A stretch of 64,000 nucleotides of DNA from Variovorax fucosicus (GTDB lineage: Bacteria > Pseudomonadota > Gammaproteobacteria > Burkholderiales > Burkholderiaceae_C). Where the stretch lies: contig NZ_JASZYU010000001.1 of the NCBI RefSeq assembly GCF_030316825.1, forward strand, positions 2,170,001 to 2,234,000, given 5' to 3'. Of the stretch, positions 21,861 through 30,077 are shown in pieces. The first letter of the stretch is position 1. Each line of letters begins with the position of its first letter. The translations under genes were made by a program, and so were the position numbers. A model generated the notes under the pieces. That model worked only from the letters and a program-made list of their open reading frames with translations, had not been told where the DNA came from and did not search any database.

Positions 21861-22690
21861 CTGACCAAGAGGGTTTCGCAAAGATGCAGGTGCGTGTGCT
21901 GGGCTGCTCGGGCGCCATTGCCAAAGACTGTCGCACGACCTCGTTTCTGGTCGACACCGACCTGCTGGTCGACGCCGGCACGGGCGTGGGCGACCTCAGC
22001 CTTGAAGAAATGGCCGCCATCGACGACGTGGTGCTCACCCATTCGCACCTCGACCACATCGCCGCCCTGCCCCTGATGATCGACGCCGTGGCCAGCCGCC
22101 GCAGCCGGCCCCTGCGCGTGCATGCGCTGCACGCCACCAACAACGCGCTGCGTGTCCACGTGTTCAACAACGTGATCTGGCCCGATTTCGCCAACATCCC
22201 CAGCACCGAAGCCCCATTCGTCACCTTTCACGACGTGGCCGTGGGCCAGACCCTGCAGCTCGGCAGCCGCGAGCCCAAGCATCTTGAAGTATTGCCCGCC
22301 GTTCACACCGTGCCGGCCTGCGGCTACGCCATCCGCTGCGCCGAAGGCGGCCCCCACTGGGTTTTCAGCGGCGACACCGAGCGCAACGGCCCCTTCTGGC
22401 AGCGCGTGAACCAGCTCGACGTGGGCATGCTGGTGATCGAAACCGCCTTCAGCAACCGCGAGCAGGCGCTGGCCCAGCGCAGCCTGCACCTGTCCCCCGC
22501 CACCCTGGCCGACGAACTGGCCCAGATCGGCCCCGGCAAGCACTACCCGATCTACATCACCCACACCAAGCCCGCCGAGACCGAAGAAATCATGAGCCAG
22601 ATCGACGCTTTTACCGAAGGCTGGCAGATGCACGGGCTTGAGCCGCGCGACATCCGGTGGCTGCAGGCGGCGGCAGTTCTGACGCTCTGA
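21857..22690 (+). CDS. MBL-fold hydrolase, probable class II 3',5'-cyclic-nucleotide phosphodiesterase
   Basis: 277 residues if GTG 21857 is used (GTGA overlap with the cyclase stop); ATG 21884 (MQVRVLGCSGA) is an equally good start and gives 268. Metallo-beta-lactamase fold: the zinc motif THSHLDHIAAL (H-x-H-x-D-H) near residue 68, later His in VLPAVHTVP, Asp in FSGDTERN and His in IYITHTKP. The N-terminal GCSGAIAKDCRTTSFLVD and overall order resemble class II cAMP phosphodiesterases (PDE1/CpdP group). Its position right after an adenylate cyclase supports cAMP breakdown as its job. Other MBL hydrolase roles remain possible. Confidence 0.82.
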   Translation: MTDQEGFAKMQVRVLGCSGAIAKDCRTTSFLVDTDLLVDAGTGVGDLSLEEMAAIDDVVLTHSHLDHIAALPLMIDAVASRRSRPLRVHALHATNNALRVHVFNNVIWPDFANIPSTEAPFVTFHDVAVGQTLQLGSREPKHLEVLPAVHTVPACGYAIRCAEGGPHWVFSGDTERNGPFWQRVNQLDVGMLVIETAFSNREQALAQRSLHLSPATLADELAQIGPGKHYPIYITHTKPAETEEIMSQIDAFTEGWQMHGLEPRDIRWLQAAAVLTL

Positions 22691-22712
22691 GGGCTGACAG
22701 ATTTGGGCCACG

Positions 22713-22726
22713 TGACAAATTTGTCA
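22713..22726. promoter_or_regulatory. 14-bp perfect palindrome, candidate PilR upstream activating site
   Basis: TGACAAATTTGTCA is perfectly self-complementary and lies about 100 bases upstream of the sigma-54 promoter of pilA, the right distance for an enhancer-binding protein. TGTC/GACA half-sites recur nearby (CTGACA at 22694). PilR of Pseudomonas binds clustered TGTC elements before pilA. Assignment by position and motif only. Confidence 0.5.
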
Positions 22727-22823
22727 TCACAGACGCGGTGGTTGCAACAGGTTGCGTCACACGCTGTAACACGGATGTGAACAAATCCACATTAAACGCG
22801 CTGATTGAGCCCTCCGCGGTGGG

Positions 22824-22838
22824 TGGCACAGATGCTGC
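22824..22838 (+). promoter_or_regulatory. Sigma-54 (-24/-12) promoter of pilA
   Basis: TGGCACAGATGCTGC: the invariant GG (22825-22826) and GC (22837-22838) are exactly 10 bases apart, and the -24 half TGGCAC is a perfect consensus. Transcription should start near 22850, giving a leader of about 50 bases before the pilA ATG. RpoN plus PilS/PilR control of pilA is standard in pseudomonads and many betaproteobacteria. Confidence 0.85.
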
Positions 22839-22898
22839 GGATAGAGCAGCGCACCGGGGGCTCTCCGGGCTCTATCAACCAACCTGGAGTTTTTTGAA

Positions 22899-23363
22899 AT
22901 GAACCGTCGTTCCATCGCACGCCGCGCACAAGCCGGCTTCACCCTTATCGAATTGATGATCGTCGTGGCGATCATCGGTATCCTGGCTGCTGTGGCTCTG
23001 CCGGCGTATCAGGACTACACGGTGCGCGCTCGCGTATCGGAAGCCTTGGTTTTGGCATCGGGCAACAAGGCCACCGTTGCAGAAAATGCTGCCAATACCG
23101 CATCGTCGCTCGCTCTTGGCGTCGCTGATTTTGCATCTGGTTCAGGCACGAAGAATGTCACCAGCATGACGACGAGCGCTACCAACGGCCAGATCGTCAT
23201 GGTTACTACTACCAATGCAGGTGGATTGACGCTGAATCTGACGCCATTGGCGAACGGTGCTGCTTTGGCCGCGAACACGCTTCCTGGCGGGCCAATCACT
23301 TGGACTTGCAAGGTTACCGATGCCACGAAAAACAAATTCGTCCCGTCGGAATGCCGAATCTAA
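22899..23363 (+). CDS. pilA: Type IV major pilin PilA
   Basis: 154 residues. Short leader of 13 residues ending Gly, cut by prepilin peptidase before Phe14 in [30 protein letters not shown]; Glu at mature +5 is present. A C-terminal disulfide loop is likely between the Cys in TWTCKV and the last Cys in SECRI. The middle is Ser/Thr/Ala/Asn-rich, offering acceptor residues for O-glycosylation. Transcribed from the sigma-54 promoter and closed by an intrinsic terminator. The neighbouring oligosaccharyltransferase suggests the mature pilin is glycosylated. Confidence 0.96.
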   Translation: MNRRSIARRAQAGFTLIELMIVVAIIGILAAVALPAYQDYTVRARVSEALVLASGNKATVAENAANTASSLALGVADFASGSGTKNVTSMTTSATNGQIVMVTTTNAGGLTLNLTPLANGAALAANTLPGGPITWTCKVTDATKNKFVPSECRI

Positions 23364-23378
23364 TTCAGGCGACTAATT

Positions 23379-23405
23379 AAAAAAGCCCCGCATGGGGCTT
23401 TTTTT
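23379..23405 (+). terminator. Intrinsic terminator after pilA
   Basis: AAAAAGCCCC-GCAT-GGGGCTTTTT: a perfect stem with a 4-base loop and a T-run. It lies only 22 bases before the start of the glycosyltransferase gene, so that gene depends on read-through or on a promoter inside this short gap. Confidence 0.93.
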
Positions 23406-23427
23406 GCGCCCAGGAATTTCAAGCGCT

Positions 23428-25170
23428 ATGGCCAATCATATTTCTCGCGTGTCTCTTGCCCCGGTATGGGTGGCGTTGGCTGTCGTTCTGTTGTCGCTGA
23501 CCTGGCTTCTCCCAAACCACGCGCGGCCATGGTCTTCATTTCATTCTGACGCTTGGATTGCTGTTGTCCTCGCAAGTATCAGCCTTGTGGTGTTGGTGCG
23601 CGCTACGCAAGGGCTGGTCTGGCATGGTTTGGCCTTGGTGGTCGCTTTTCTGGTGCCCTTGCCGTTTTTGCAACTCGCAACGGGACTATTGCCATTTGCA
23701 GGGCAGGCATGGATTGCGAGTGCCTATTTGCTTGGGTTATTTCTGGCCCTGTTGGTAGGTCAGCAGTGGCATGGTTGGCGCCAGGTCTGCATGGGCGATA
23801 TCCTGTTTCTAGCCATCGGGATAGCGTCGGTTGTTTCGGTCGGCCTCCAGCTTCAACAGTGGCTGGGGCTTACCCGAGACGGATCCTTGGACGTCTGGGT
23901 ATCGAGCGTGGACGGCGTGCGTCCTTATGCGAATATGGGCCAACCCAACCAGCTTGCCACTTTGCTGTTGTGGGGGATGCTTGCCGGCGGCTGGGGTGCA
24001 TGGCGCGGACATATAGGACGCGGGGCGGCACTATTGCTCGCAGCATTTCTCATTCTCGGTTTGGCCCTCACGCAATCACGCAGCGGTGCGATAGGCCTTG
24101 TTGCGATAGTGCTCGCGGTCTGGTGGTGGCGACCGCTATGGGCGAATGGGCGCACGCACCTTTACGCCAGCGGGTTGACTGCGTTGTATGGGGTGGTATT
24201 GCTGGCTTTGACGCCCCTTAGTCAACTTCTGATGCTCGAAGCGCCTGTTTCGATGACAGATCGCCTCACGGGCGAACTCAGGCCAAAGCTATGGCGCATG
24301 CTAGTAGACGCCGCCTGGCAGCGGCCTTTCAGTGGCTACGGTTGGAATGAAGTAATACCGGCGCAACTGAACGTAGCGGATCACCATCCCGCCATGGGCT
24401 ACCCCTTCTCGCAGTCGCACAATCTTTTTCTCGACTTCGTCTTGTGGGCGGGGCTCCCGGTTGGATTGCTGCTGACTGCCTGCGTGTTGGCGTGGTTGTT
24501 GACCGTGGCGCGGCGCGTGCGTCGCGCGCCGGAAGCTGTGTACTTCCTCTTTGTGATGGTCGTTGGAATTCACGCAATGCTGGAGTTCCCGCTGCATTAC
24601 GCCTACTGCTTGTTGCCTGTAGGCTTGGTGATGGGCGCTTTGAATGCAGAGTTGGGAATTTGGCGGATCAACCACAACCCCCACAGGGGGGGGAGATGGT
24701 TCCTGCTTGGCGTTTGGTGCCTTGGGGCGGTTTTGCTAGGAGTGGTTGTGCGGGACTATTTCAGGGCGGAAGCCGCGTATGCGGCTCTGCAGATTGAAAA
24801 TGCAGGTATCAAGAACAGTCGCCCTGTCCAGCCCCCTGACGTGTTAATCCTGACTCAGCTGCGCGAAGCGCAGCGCTTCATGAAGTTCGACCCGGCCGTT
24901 CGTGTGTCCCCGGCGGAGTTGCAATGGGCAAGGGATGTAACCCAAATAGCGCCCAGCTCGCGTAACTTCATGGCGCTTGCCGTCCTGCTAGGGCTCAATC
25001 GCCAAACAGAAGAGGCGCAGTCCTGGTTGGTAAAAATGTGCCGCGTCGTTCCTCGAGATCAGTGTGCTTCCGCGCCTGCAAAGTGGGCGCACGCACAAAA
25101 ACTGCACCCTTCTCTAGCTCCTGTTGCATGGCCCGCAAAGGCGGAATTGCATGGAGCAGCAGGGCATTAG
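23428..25170 (+). CDS. PglL/TfpO-family O-oligosaccharyltransferase (O-antigen ligase fold)
   Basis: 580 residues, start ATG 23428. About a dozen membrane helices fill residues 1-440, with periplasmic loops in between. The Wzy_C/PglL core is visible: YANMGQPNQLATLLLWG, LALTQSRSGAIGL, PFSGYGWNEVIPAQ, PFSQSHNLFLDFVLWAGLPVG (catalytic-type His loop) and MLEFPLHYAYCLLPVGLVMGA. A soluble C-terminal part (about 455-580, with a TPR-like end) matches PglL proteins rather than WaaL. It should move a lipid-linked oligosaccharide onto pilin Ser/Thr in the periplasm; proximity to pilA makes PilA the likely acceptor. A paralog is encoded at 48992-50695. It is AT-richer than the flanking core genes. Confidence 0.88.
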   Translation: MANHISRVSLAPVWVALAVVLLSLTWLLPNHARPWSSFHSDAWIAVVLASISLVVLVRATQGLVWHGLALVVAFLVPLPFLQLATGLLPFAGQAWIASAYLLGLFLALLVGQQWHGWRQVCMGDILFLAIGIASVVSVGLQLQQWLGLTRDGSLDVWVSSVDGVRPYANMGQPNQLATLLLWGMLAGGWGAWRGHIGRGAALLLAAFLILGLALTQSRSGAIGLVAIVLAVWWWRPLWANGRTHLYASGLTALYGVVLLALTPLSQLLMLEAPVSMTDRLTGELRPKLWRMLVDAAWQRPFSGYGWNEVIPAQLNVADHHPAMGYPFSQSHNLFLDFVLWAGLPVGLLLTACVLAWLLTVARRVRRAPEAVYFLFVMVVGIHAMLEFPLHYAYCLLPVGLVMGALNAELGIWRINHNPHRGGRWFLLGVWCLGAVLLGVVVRDYFRAEAAYAALQIENAGIKNSRPVQPPDVLILTQLREAQRFMKFDPAVRVSPAELQWARDVTQIAPSSRNFMALAVLLGLNRQTEEAQSWLVKMCRVVPRDQCASAPAKWAHAQKLHPSLAPVAWPAKAELHGAAGH

Positions 25171-25213
25171 CCACCAGACATACTAGCGATGTCGAACAAC
25201 CGTGATTCGCAGG

Positions 25214-27217
25214 ATGGCTAAAAGTCAAATGCAGGGGGGGATGCTCAACTGGCCTCGCTCGCGAAAGCGCCTCGTCGTCGTCGCGCTCGATGTGGGGCTT
25301 GCTCTCTTTTCCATGTGGGTTGCTTTCACGCTGCGACTTGACGTGCTCCATCGCCCTGTGGGCGCTGAGTGGGCGGCGTACGCGATCGCGCCCTTGTTGG
25401 CTGTCCCCACCTTTGTGCATTTTGGCTTGTACCGCGCGATTTTTCGCTATACGGGGGTCGCAGCGATTCTTGCCACGGGCAAGGCTGTTGGCGCATACGG
25501 GTTGATGCTCCTTCCGTTCATCTGGTGCCTGTACCACTGGGAGGGCATTCCTCGCAGCTTGATCCTTCTTCAACCACTTATTTTTCTGCTCCTCGTTAGC
25601 TCGAGCCGCACACTCGGATGGCATTGGCTGATGGGAAGAGCGAGCAACCCGGGCAATCGCCTGCTCATATACGGTGCTGGGACAGCAGGTGCTCAGACTG
25701 CGGCGGCTTTAGCGAGCGCTCAGCAGTACGCCTTGCTTGGTTTCATCGATGACGACCCCACGAAATGGGGGCGCACCATCAACGGCGTCCCGGTTTTCTC
25801 TTCAACAGACGCGGCTGTCACTGTCAGTCGGCTGTCGGTCACTGACATTCTTCTGGCGTTGCCGAGCGCAAGCCGCCAAAGGCGCAACCAGATCATCGGA
25901 CAGCTGCAGTCTTTGCCCGTTCGTATTCGCTCGCTGCCTGGGTTGGCCGATTTGGCGAGCGGGCGCGTTACCGTTGAGGACTTCAAGGATCTCGACATTG
26001 AGGATTTGCTAGGTCGCGAGCCTGTCGCAGTCCAGGCGGACTTACTGGCTCGCAGCCTCGCCGGACGGGTTGTGCTGGTGACTGGTGCCGGTGGCAGCAT
26101 CGGCAGTGAACTCTGCCGTCAGATTACGCTTCAGGGGCCGAGCGAGTTGCTGCTTGTTGAGCACAGTGAGTTCGCGCTCTATAGCATTCACCGCGAACTG
26201 GCCTCGTTGGTCAAGCGCAGTGGAACCGACGTCCATTTGGTACCACTCTTGGCCAGCGTCTGCAATTTCGAGCGCATTTCTGCAATATGCGGTGCTCACA
26301 AACCTGCTGCCGTGTATCACGCTGCCGCATACAAACATGTGCCCATAGTTGAGGCAAATCCAGGCGAGGGGATTGTCAACAACGTACTCGGCACCTTGAA
26401 TATGGCTCGCGCTGCGATCGACGCGAAAGTCGATCGCTTCGTATTGATTTCGACGGATAAGGCCGTTCGACCCACCAACATCATGGGAGCCAGCAAACGC
26501 ATCGCCGAAATGGTTCTGCAGTCGCTCGCCGCTACCAATGTGCGTCCGTTCGGCGACAACGGCGATGTTCCGGTGGAGACGAACCGTCGCCACACCTGCT
26601 TCTCGATCGTGCGCTTCGGCAATGTGCTCGGATCGAGTGGCAGCGTGGTGCCAATGTTTCGCTCCCAGCTTGCTGAAGGGGGGCCAATCACCGTCACGCA
26701 CCCGGAGGTCATGCGCTACTTCATGACGATCCCCGAGGCTGTGCAACTGGTGCTCCATGCGGGCGCCTTGGCTGATGGGGGTGATCTTTTTGTGCTCGAC
26801 ATGGGTAAGCCGATCAAGATTCTCGATTTGGCCAAGCGGATGATTGCTTTGTCGGGCCTGACGGTTCGGGACGCAGCACGACCGAATGGAGATATCCACA
26901 TTAAGATTACGGGGCTGCGACCCGGTGAAAAGTTGTTCGAGGAACTACTCATTGGGGAAAATCCGCTGCCCACTAGTCATCCGCGCATCATTCGCGCGCG
27001 TGAAGACTTCATGACCTGGCCCGTTCTCGAAGGTTATTTACAGGCCCTGCTAAGCGCCGCCAGTAGTGACGATATCAATGCGATGTCAAGGATGTTGCAG
27101 TTGCTCGTACCTGGGTACATACCAAAATCTGCCCATCAAAATTTGAACGCTATCTACGCTGCAGAGGAAACCGCTACAAGCGGGGAGATTGTCGAATACT
27201 CTTCGCCATGCCCATGA
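25214..27217 (+). CDS. pglF: Membrane-bound UDP-GlcNAc 4,6-dehydratase, PglF/CapD/WbpM type
   Basis: 667 residues from ATG 25214; GTG 25202 or ATG 25241 are alternatives, and 25241 (MLNWPRSRKRL) resembles many homologs best. Four N-terminal helices (about 15-130), a CoA-binding-like middle fold (LLIYGAGTAGAQTAAAL), then the dehydratase Rossmann domain with VTGAGGSIGSELC, STDKAVRPTNIMGASKR (Asp-Lys plus Met424 and Lys428, the Met replacing the Tyr of ordinary SDRs as in PglF/WbpM), and GLRPGEKLFEELL. Produces UDP-4-keto-6-deoxy-GlcNAc, first step of bacillosamine/QuiNAc4N-type sugars. Probable partners: the aminotransferase at 39011 and transferase at 40174. Confidence 0.92.
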   Translation: MAKSQMQGGMLNWPRSRKRLVVVALDVGLALFSMWVAFTLRLDVLHRPVGAEWAAYAIAPLLAVPTFVHFGLYRAIFRYTGVAAILATGKAVGAYGLMLLPFIWCLYHWEGIPRSLILLQPLIFLLLVSSSRTLGWHWLMGRASNPGNRLLIYGAGTAGAQTAAALASAQQYALLGFIDDDPTKWGRTINGVPVFSSTDAAVTVSRLSVTDILLALPSASRQRRNQIIGQLQSLPVRIRSLPGLADLASGRVTVEDFKDLDIEDLLGREPVAVQADLLARSLAGRVVLVTGAGGSIGSELCRQITLQGPSELLLVEHSEFALYSIHRELASLVKRSGTDVHLVPLLASVCNFERISAICGAHKPAAVYHAAAYKHVPIVEANPGEGIVNNVLGTLNMARAAIDAKVDRFVLISTDKAVRPTNIMGASKRIAEMVLQSLAATNVRPFGDNGDVPVETNRRHTCFSIVRFGNVLGSSGSVVPMFRSQLAEGGPITVTHPEVMRYFMTIPEAVQLVLHAGALADGGDLFVLDMGKPIKILDLAKRMIALSGLTVRDAARPNGDIHIKITGLRPGEKLFEELLIGENPLPTSHPRIIRAREDFMTWPVLEGYLQALLSAASSDDINAMSRMLQLLVPGYIPKSAHQNLNAIYAAEETATSGEIVEYSSPCP

Positions 27218-27235
27218 TGATCTGAAACAAGCAAA

Positions 27236-28234
27236 ATGCTCTCCCAAAAAACGATTCTTATTACCGGTGGAACAGGCTCATTCGGACATACGTTTGTCGC
27301 AATGACACTGGCGAGATACAACCCCAGAAAAATCATCATCTACTCGCGCGACGAGATGAAACAATGGGAAATGGCAAAAAAGTATGAGGGGGATTCTCGA
27401 GTCCGTTTTTTTATCGGTGACGTACGTGATCGTGAGAGACTTTACCGCGCTCTAGATGGCGTGGATTATGTGGTGCATGCGGCGGCCACCAAAATTGTTC
27501 CCACCGCCGAATACAACCCTTTCGAATGTGTGAAGACAAACATCAATGGCGCAATGAATGTCATTGATGCCTGCATAGATAAAGGTGTTAAGCGGGCCGT
27601 GGCCTTGTCTACTGACAAGGCCAGTAGTCCAATCAATTTGTATGGTGCAACGAAACTTGCTTCTGACAAATTATTTGTGGCAGGAAATTCATACGCAGGC
27701 GGGCATGACACGCGTTTTGCCGTTGTCCGCTATGGAAATGTCATGGGCTCGCGTGGATCTGTAATTCCGTTTTTCTTGTCAATCAAAGAGAAAGGGGTTT
27801 TGCCGATCACTGATAGACGGATGACCCGCTTCATGATTTCTCTGGAGCAGGGGGTCGAGCTTGTTTGGCACACTTTCGCAGACATGCAGGGCGGAGAGAT
27901 CTATGTCAAAAAGATCCCGTCGATGGCCATCACCGATGTCGCTCAAGCAGTCGCCCCGGACGCGAAACTGGAGGTGATCGGCATCCGGCCTGGCGAAAAG
28001 CTGCACGAACAGATGATCAGCGCAGAGGATGCTCTTTACACTTACGAGTATCCGGAGCACTTCAAGATTCTTCCGGCCATTCATAAATGGAGCATCGATC
28101 CGAGCCGCATCAAGGACGGCACCAAGGTGCCTGAAGATTTTGTCTACGCCAGTGACAACAATCCAGAGTGGATGACTGTTGACATGCTGCGATCCTGGAT
28201 TCTCACCAATCAGCACAAGATCGGAAACTTCTGA
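27236..28234 (+). CDS. pseB: UDP-GlcNAc 4,6-dehydratase (inverting), PseB
   Basis: 332 residues, the small soluble 5-inverting type (FlaA1). NAD(P)-binding GGTGSFG near the N-terminus, STDKASSPINLYGATK with Tyr136 and Lys140, and RMTRFMISLEQGVELVW, a PseB hallmark. It starts the pseudaminic acid pathway by making UDP-2-acetamido-2,6-dideoxy-beta-L-arabino-hex-4-ulose. The first 600 bases are clearly AT-richer than the GC-rich pseC that follows, hinting at a separate origin or older transfer. It overlaps pseC by one base. Confidence 0.95.
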   Translation: MLSQKTILITGGTGSFGHTFVAMTLARYNPRKIIIYSRDEMKQWEMAKKYEGDSRVRFFIGDVRDRERLYRALDGVDYVVHAAATKIVPTAEYNPFECVKTNINGAMNVIDACIDKGVKRAVALSTDKASSPINLYGATKLASDKLFVAGNSYAGGHDTRFAVVRYGNVMGSRGSVIPFFLSIKEKGVLPITDRRMTRFMISLEQGVELVWHTFADMQGGEIYVKKIPSMAITDVAQAVAPDAKLEVIGIRPGEKLHEQMISAEDALYTYEYPEHFKILPAIHKWSIDPSRIKDGTKVPEDFVYASDNNPEWMTVDMLRSWILTNQHKIGNF

Positions 28235-29388
28235 TGTCGCACATTCCGTACGGCCGCCAGGACGTCATCGCTGACGACATCGCGGCCGTTACGTCAGTGC
28301 TGCATTCGGATTGGTTGACACAGGGGCCCATCGTGCCGCGCTTCGAGTACGCAGTGGCCGAGGTCTGCACCGCCAGCTATGCGGTCGCGGTTAATAGCGC
28401 CACCTCTGCACTCCACATCGCGTGCCTCGCCCTTGGACTGGGCCCGGGTGACTGGCTTTGGACCAGCACCATCACCTTCCTAGCTTCCGCCAACTGTGCG
28501 CTTTATTGCGGAGCGCGGGTTGATTTTGTAGACATTGATCCTCGCACTTATAACCTGTCCCCCGACGCCCTCGCCCGCAAACTGGCGCAGGCCCGAACCG
28601 AGAACCGCCTGCCCAAGATCGTTGTGCCTGTACACCTCGCCGGCCAGAGCTGCGACATGGCTGCGATGCAAGCGCTTAGCCGCGAATACGGCTTTCGTAT
28701 CATTGAAGATGCTTCACACGCCGTGGGCGGCCGCTACCAGGGTCTGCCGGTCGGCAATTGCCGCTTCAGCGATATCACGGTGTTCAGCTTCCATCCGGTG
28801 AAGATCATCACCAGTGCCGAAGGCGGAATGGCCCTGACGAATGACGTGCAACTCGCCGAACGCATGGCGCTGTTCCGAAGCCATGGCATGACGCGCGAAC
28901 CGGCTCAGATGAGCCGCGAGCCCGATGGCCCCTGGTACTACGAGCAGATCGAACTGGGCTTCAACTACCGCATGACCGAATTGCAGGCGGCGCTTGGCCT
29001 CAGCCAGACGGCGCGGCTGCACGACTATGTACGGCGGCGTCACGAGGTGGCCCGCCGCTATGACGAACTGCTCGCCAAGCTGCCGCTGACCACGCCGTGG
29101 CAGCATCCGGATTGCTATTCGGGGCTCCATCTGTACGTGGTACGTGTCGAGGCGACTCGACGCTTGGCCGTGTTCGAGGCGTTGCGCGCGCAGAACATCG
29201 GCGTTAACGTGCACTACATCCCCGTGCACATGCAGCCGTACTACCGACGGCTTGGCAGCACAAGCGGCACCTACCCTGAGGCCGAGCGCTACTACGCCGA
29301 GGCGATTAGCCTGCCGATGTACGCAACCCTCACCGATGACCAGCAGAATCGTGTGATTGATGTCTTGGACAAGGCATTGTTCGCGTGA
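28234..29388 (+). CDS. pseC: UDP-4-amino-4,6-dideoxy-N-acetyl-beta-L-altrosamine transaminase, PseC
   Basis: 384 residues, DegT/DnrJ/EryC1 fold. The N-terminus IPYGRQDVIADDIAAVTSVLHSDWLTQGP is characteristic of PseC. PLP is held by Lys190 in SFHPVKIITSAEGG, with DASHAVGGRY upstream; GFNYRMTELQAALGLSQ and INVHYIPVH-like segments (GVNVHYIPVHMQPYY) complete the family set. It aminates C4 of the PseB product. Position between pseB and pseF and overlaps on both sides support one operon. Confidence 0.95.
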   Translation: MSHIPYGRQDVIADDIAAVTSVLHSDWLTQGPIVPRFEYAVAEVCTASYAVAVNSATSALHIACLALGLGPGDWLWTSTITFLASANCALYCGARVDFVDIDPRTYNLSPDALARKLAQARTENRLPKIVVPVHLAGQSCDMAAMQALSREYGFRIIEDASHAVGGRYQGLPVGNCRFSDITVFSFHPVKIITSAEGGMALTNDVQLAERMALFRSHGMTREPAQMSREPDGPWYYEQIELGFNYRMTELQAALGLSQTARLHDYVRRRHEVARRYDELLAKLPLTTPWQHPDCYSGLHLYVVRVEATRRLAVFEALRAQNIGVNVHYIPVHMQPYYRRLGSTSGTYPEAERYYAEAISLPMYATLTDDQQNRVIDVLDKALFA

Positions 29389-30077
29389 AACTGGCCGTCA
29401 TTCCCGCGCGTGGCGGCAGCAAACGAATCCCGCGCAAGAACATCAAGCCGTTCTGCGGCAAGCCGATCATTGCGTGGTCGATTGCTGCCGCATACGACAG
29501 CGGCTGCTTCGACCGCGTGATCGTCTCGACCGACGACGCAGAGATCGCGCAGGTGGCTCGTGATGCGGGCGCCGAGGCGCCATTCGTGCGCCCGTTCGAG
29601 TTGTCTGACGACCATGCGGGCACGATCCCGGTCGTGCGCCACGCGATCGAGTGGCAGGCAGCCACTGGCGAGACTCCGAGTCTCGTGTGCTGTATCTACG
29701 CTACGGCGCCCTTTCTTCTGGCCGACGACATTCGGCGCGGCCTCGATGTGCTCGAGCGTAGCGGCAGCGACTTCGCCTTCTCGGTCGCAAAGTATCCGTC
29801 TCCGATCCAGCGGGCGTTTCGCACTGACGCTGCGGGCCGACTGGCGATGTTCAACCCCGAGCACTTCCAGACCCGCTCTCAAGACCTTGAGGAGGCCTAC
29901 TACGACGCCGGACAGTTCTACTGGGGGCGAGCGCCAGCGTGGCAGTCGGTCGAAACTCTGTTTGGCCCTGCTTCTGCGGCACTGGTGTTGGCACCGCATC
30001 GGGTGCAAGACATCGATACGTCGGACGACTGGGTGCGTGCCGAATGGATGTTCAAGGCCCTGCAGGCGGTGGCGTGA
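29385..30077 (+). CDS. pseF: Pseudaminic acid cytidylyltransferase, PseF
   Basis: 230 residues, starting at GTG 29385 within a GTGA overlap with pseC. NeuA/KdsB-like nucleotidyltransferase: the CTP loop IPARGGSKRIPRKNIKPFCGKPII, then IVSTDDAEIAQVA and the acidic metal site ending HRVQDIDTSDDW. It activates pseudaminic acid to CMP-Pse, the donor for a glycosyltransferase. It lies before pseG in the operon rather than last, an order also seen in other bacteria. Confidence 0.95.
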   Translation: MKLAVIPARGGSKRIPRKNIKPFCGKPIIAWSIAAAYDSGCFDRVIVSTDDAEIAQVARDAGAEAPFVRPFELSDDHAGTIPVVRHAIEWQAATGETPSLVCCIYATAPFLLADDIRRGLDVLERSGSDFAFSVAKYPSPIQRAFRTDAAGRLAMFNPEHFQTRSQDLEEAYYDAGQFYWGRAPAWQSVETLFGPASAALVLAPHRVQDIDTSDDWVRAEWMFKALQAVA

